Below are positions 61,303 to 64,000 of a stretch of 64,000 bases of DNA, piece by piece. The first letter of the stretch is position 1, and every line of letters begins with the position of its first letter. Made by a program: the position numbers and the translations under genes. The DNA is from Muribaculaceae bacterium Isolate-037 (Harlan) (GTDB lineage: Bacteria; Bacteroidota; Bacteroidia; Bacteroidales; Muribaculaceae): assembly GCA_003762615.1 (NCBI GenBank), contig RIAZ01000004.1, positions 1 through 64,000 of the forward strand, in the 5' to 3' direction. Below the pieces are notes generated by a model. The model ran no database searches. It was not told the DNA's origin and saw only the letters and a list, made by a program, of their open reading frames with translations.

Positions 61303-64000
61303 ATGAGCAAAGACAGCCAAGACATACAAGGCCATCTCAACGTCTCCCAGAACACCGTCATCGGCGGCGACCTCGAACTCAACGGCAACGCATGCATCGA
61401 CCACGACCTAAACGTAAAAGGTTGGTTCGAGGCACGCAACTTCCGCGGAGCCATGAAAGGACTGTACGCCACCATCGACGACCTCCGCCGTCGTTACCCC
61501 TGTCCACTCCCCGGATGGTACGCCGTCGTTGGCGACACAATCCCCGGCGATGTCTACCGCAGCGAAGCCGGACAGTGGATCCCCACAGGCGGGAAGGGTG
61601 GGGGGATGTCCCTATACATCGACGGCTCCATAGCCGACCGCCTCACAATAATTGCCGGCATGAGCGACGAAGACCGCCAATGGGTCCTCACCCTCCTCGA
61701 CGCCCTCGAAGGCGACGGCGACGTGAGCTGTCCCAGTGCCGACATTGCAAAGAAAGCCGACAAGAGCACGACGATTTCCGCCGGAACAGGATTGACGGGT
61801 GGGGGAGACCTTTCGGCAGACCGCACCCTATCACTTGCCGAGAGCGGCGTGACCGCCGGCACCTACACGAAGCTCACTGTCGATGTCTACGGACGCGTTA
61901 CGTCCGGCGCCACGCTTTCCGCCACCGACATCCCGACCCTCCCTATTTCCAAGATCACCGGATTGCAGACCGCCCTCGACGGCAAGCTCGACAAAACCAC
62001 GTTCAACGACCTGTTCGAGAAAGTGTCGCTCGGCAACGGCGAGTACGCGATCAAGGCGAAATACGGCTTCTACTCCGTCGGCGGTGTGTCCGCCCTCGGC
62101 AACGGCAATGTGTCGGGCAGCGGCGGTGGCGGCTCGTATGGTCTGATGAAGGCGTGGCCATCCGCCGACCCCGGAACAAACACCACAGATGCACTCGCTG
62201 CGAACCTCGGCTATGACCTGCACACAAGGGTCAAGAGCCTTGAGGGTGGCAGCGCATTGTCCGTGACCACGACAGGCACGGGCAACGCAGTGACCGCGAT
62301 AGCCAAGAGCGGCACCGCAATCACCGTGACCAAGGGCGCGACATTCCTCACGAGCCACCAGTCGCTCGCTGATTACCTCAAGAAGACTGATGCGGCAACC
62401 CTATATCAGCCGAAGGGGACTTACCTGACCAAGCATCAGGACATATCCCATCTGTTATCCAAGACGGATGCGGACGCGAAGTTCGCGCTTAGGACGATAA
62501 CGATTTCCGCCGGAACCGGACTGACAGGTGGCGGCAACCTGACCGCCAACCGCACCCTGTCGTTGGCGACAAGCGGCGTGACCGCCGGCACCTACACGAA
62601 GGTGACGGTTGACACCTACGGACGTGTGACATCCGGCGCCACGCTTTCCGCCACCGACATCCCGTCCCTCCCGATTTCCAAGATCACCGGATTGCAGACC
62701 GCCCTCGACGGCAAGCTCGACAAAACCACGTTCAACGACCTGTTCGAGAAAGTGTCGCTCGGCAACGGCGAGTACGCGATCAAGGCGAAATACGGCTTCT
62801 ACTCCGTCGGCGGTGTGTCCGCCCTCGGCAACGGCAATGTGTCGGGCAGCGGCGGTGGCGGCTCGTATGGTCTGATGAAGGCGTGGCCATCCGCCGACCC
62901 CGGAACAAACACCACAGATGCACTCGCTGCGAACCTCGGCTATGACCTGCACACAAGGGTCAAGAGCCTTGAGGGTGGCAGCGCATTGTCCGTGACCACG
63001 ACAGGCACGGGCAACGCAGTGACCGCTATAGCCAAGAGCGGCACCGCAATCACCGTGACCAAGGGCGCGACATTCCTCACGAGCCACCAGTCGCTTGATC
63101 ACATCAATAGTCTTGGCAGACTCACAGCGCAATCGGGAACCACAAAAGGGACGCCGGGACTTCGTATGTACGAGGTTTATAACAATGGTTATCCCGTAAC
63201 TTATGGCAATCTGATAAAGGTGCAAGGTGGTGTCTCAAACGGCGGCGGCGAACTGCTTTTAGGATGGATGGCAACCAACACAGATATAGGTCGCGTGTTA
63301 TACCGCAGTCAGCGCGACGGAACAGCCAATTCATGGACTCCGTGGAAAACCGTTGCGTGGACTTCCGACATTCCCACATCAATGGCGTGGTCTGCGATAA
63401 CGAGCAAGCCTACAACTCTATCGGGCTATGGGATAACGGATGCGTACACCAAGACGCAGGCTGATTCCAAGGACAAGGTTTTACCACAGACAGGAGAGAC
63501 AACAGGCACAACGCTTGCTGATTTCAATACCGACGGAACAAGAGTCTACCAAAGTACGGCAGACAAAGGCGATGGTATATCATACCAAGCCATACTTAGC
63601 GTTTCAGCCGGTTCATCTCACCGATATTTTCAAATCATAGGCGGCAAAGGTAATACAAGCCTGCGTTGGAGAAATATGAATGGTAATGGCACCGCTTTAG
63701 CCGATGTGCGAACTTTACTGGATAACATAAACTATTCGGTGATACTCGACGGGCGGTATTATACGGAGTCGGAAATCAATACGAAGCTGACTAATGGGTC
63801 GGTTACGAAGGTGGGTACTGCAACGGTGGGTAGCAGGACGAAACCGATGTATCTGAACGCGGGGATACCTACGGCTTCGACGGCGACTGTGGGCGCCGCG
63901 AATCGTCCGGTGTATCTGAACGGGGGGACTATCACAGCAGGGACATACACGTTTGGCAACGCAAACGGGAACGCCCCGATAAGCAACGGTACGGTCAACA
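61303..64000 (+). CDS. Phage tail-fibre/receptor-binding protein, partial
   Basis: An open frame from ATG 61303 to the right edge (more than 899 codons) has no stop. The N-terminus (HLNVSQNTVIGGDLELNGNA) is the repetitive beta segment of fibres that attach to the virion. Then TISAGTGLTGGGDLSADRTL and SKITGLQTALDGKLDKTTF repeats are of the kind seen in trimeric tail fibres. Residues about 201-355 and 444-598 are a near-perfect duplication (period 243 codons). From about 63110 base composition shifts to AT-richer, and the text (GWMATNTDIGRVLYRSQRDG, NSWTPWKTVAWTSDI) resembles the pyocin-knob domain. Short YLN-type repeats (PMYLNAGIPT, PVYLNGGTIT) end the window. The protein binds host surface glycans or capsule; the C-terminus is missing. 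Confidence 0.88.
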   Translation, partial: MSKDSQDIQGHLNVSQNTVIGGDLELNGNACIDHDLNVKGWFEARNFRGAMKGLYATIDDLRRRYPCPLPGWYAVVGDTIPGDVYRSEAGQWIPTGGKGGGMSLYIDGSIADRLTIIAGMSDEDRQWVLTLLDALEGDGDVSCPSADIAKKADKSTTISAGTGLTGGGDLSADRTLSLAESGVTAGTYTKLTVDVYGRVTSGATLSATDIPTLPISKITGLQTALDGKLDKTTFNDLFEKVSLGNGEYAIKAKYGFYSVGGVSALGNGNVSGSGGGGSYGLMKAWPSADPGTNTTDALAANLGYDLHTRVKSLEGGSALSVTTTGTGNAVTAIAKSGTAITVTKGATFLTSHQSLADYLKKTDAATLYQPKGTYLTKHQDISHLLSKTDADAKFALRTITISAGTGLTGGGNLTANRTLSLATSGVTAGTYTKVTVDTYGRVTSGATLSATDIPSLPISKITGLQTALDGKLDKTTFNDLFEKVSLGNGEYAIKAKYGFYSVGGVSALGNGNVSGSGGGGSYGLMKAWPSADPGTNTTDALAANLGYDLHTRVKSLEGGSALSVTTTGTGNAVTAIAKSGTAITVTKGATFLTSHQSLDHINSLGRLTAQSGTTKGTPGLRMYEVYNNGYPVTYGNLIKVQGGVSNGGGELLLGWMATNTDIGRVLYRSQRDGTANSWTPWKTVAWTSDIPTSMAWSAITSKPTTLSGYGITDAYTKTQADSKDKVLPQTGETTGTTLADFNTDGTRVYQSTADKGDGISYQAILSVSAGSSHRYFQIIGGKGNTSLRWRNMNGNGTALADVRTLLDNINYSVILDGRYYTESEINTKLTNGSVTKVGTATVGSRTKPMYLNAGIPTASTATVGAANRPVYLNGGTITAGTYTFGNANGNAPISNGTVN
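61903..63095 (+). repeat. 729-bp-period internal duplication in the tail-fibre gene
   Basis: Bases 61903-62366 recur at 62632-63095 with only a handful of changes (e.g. ACCCTCCCT/TCCCTCCCG and ACCGCG/ACCGCT). The flanking ~130 bases before each copy are also homologous but much more diverged. The offset is 729 bases, 243 codons, so the reading frame is kept. Confidence 0.92.

Noticed and set aside
61831..63225. Two near-identical minus-strand reading frames in the tail-fibre region
   Set aside because: They are antisense shadows of the duplicated, GC-rich fibre gene, whose plus frame is open throughout with family motifs.
41000..64000. Prophage using TGA as a sense codon throughout
   Set aside because: Several intact phage genes end in TGA with tight ATGA coupling to the next gene, and only yopX has an internal TGA.
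37000..64000. An integrase or attachment site for the prophage
   Set aside because: No recombinase-like gene and no convincing direct repeats at a boundary were seen; the integrase is probably outside the window.

Overview
The window looks like a chromosomal segment of a gut Bacteroidales, most likely a Muribaculaceae-type organism (inference). Support comes from Bacteroidetes-type promoters (TTTG, about 20 bases, TAnnTTTG, seen several times), starts without strong Shine-Dalgarno sequences, a fused glutamate formimidoyltransferase/cyclodeaminase next to a long-form urocanase, DUF5117-, DUF4373- and HU-type proteins typical of the phylum, and an XRE-controlled Bacteroidales-type prophage.

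Layout. 0-3.3 kb: host genes (a truncated DUF5117 metalloprotease gene, a lipoprotein nitroreductase, a small exported protein, a formate/nitrite transporter). 3.3-16.6 kb: a visibly AT-rich island transcribed leftward. It holds a zinc-ribbon/hypothetical pair, two paralogous beta-rich proteins (one ending in a near-canonical acyl carrier protein), three different dynamin-like large GTPases plus a membrane coiled-coil protein, a structured 6S-like small RNA, and a three-gene operon of coiled-coil and membrane proteins. Three near-identical 19-bp operator-like sites lie in front of the three island operons, which suggests one regulon. 16.9-18.0 kb: a WYL-domain regulator, a 9-bp tandem repeat and a terminator. 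18.0-24.6 kb: the histidine utilisation operon hutU-ftcD-hutI-hutH. 24.8-26.8 kb: a threonine aldolase and an LpxA-like acyltransferase. 26.8-32.8 kb: a three-gene RND efflux operon. 33.3-40.6 kb: ftsH, rsfS, sodB, a divergent ThiE, a ThiS-like protein lacking its Gly-Gly tail, a PlsC acyltransferase, an M48 peptidase and two membrane proteins.

40.6 kb to the end: a prophage, GC-rich with AT-richer cargo patches. A leftward XRE repressor and palindromic operators face a rightward early region: excisionase-like HTH, a CCA-encoding tRNA-like gene with a hairpin inside its anticodon loop, RecT, a RecE-like nuclease, SNF2 helicase, HU, DUF1064, DUF4373 replication protein, DnaC-like ATPase and a DNA methyltransferase. 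A cargo patch follows, with a YopX gene interrupted by an in-frame TGA and a DUF2829/Tad2-type putative anti-Thoeris protein. The structural module has a portal, an inverted terminase pair, scaffold, major capsid and a tail-fibre gene with a 729-bp internal tandem duplication that runs off the right edge. No integrase is visible.

The two most unusual items are the GTPase/ACP island with its shared operator, and the prophage tRNA-like gene. The apex of its extra hairpin reads UCA, the triplet complementary to the UGA that interrupts yopX in the same prophage.
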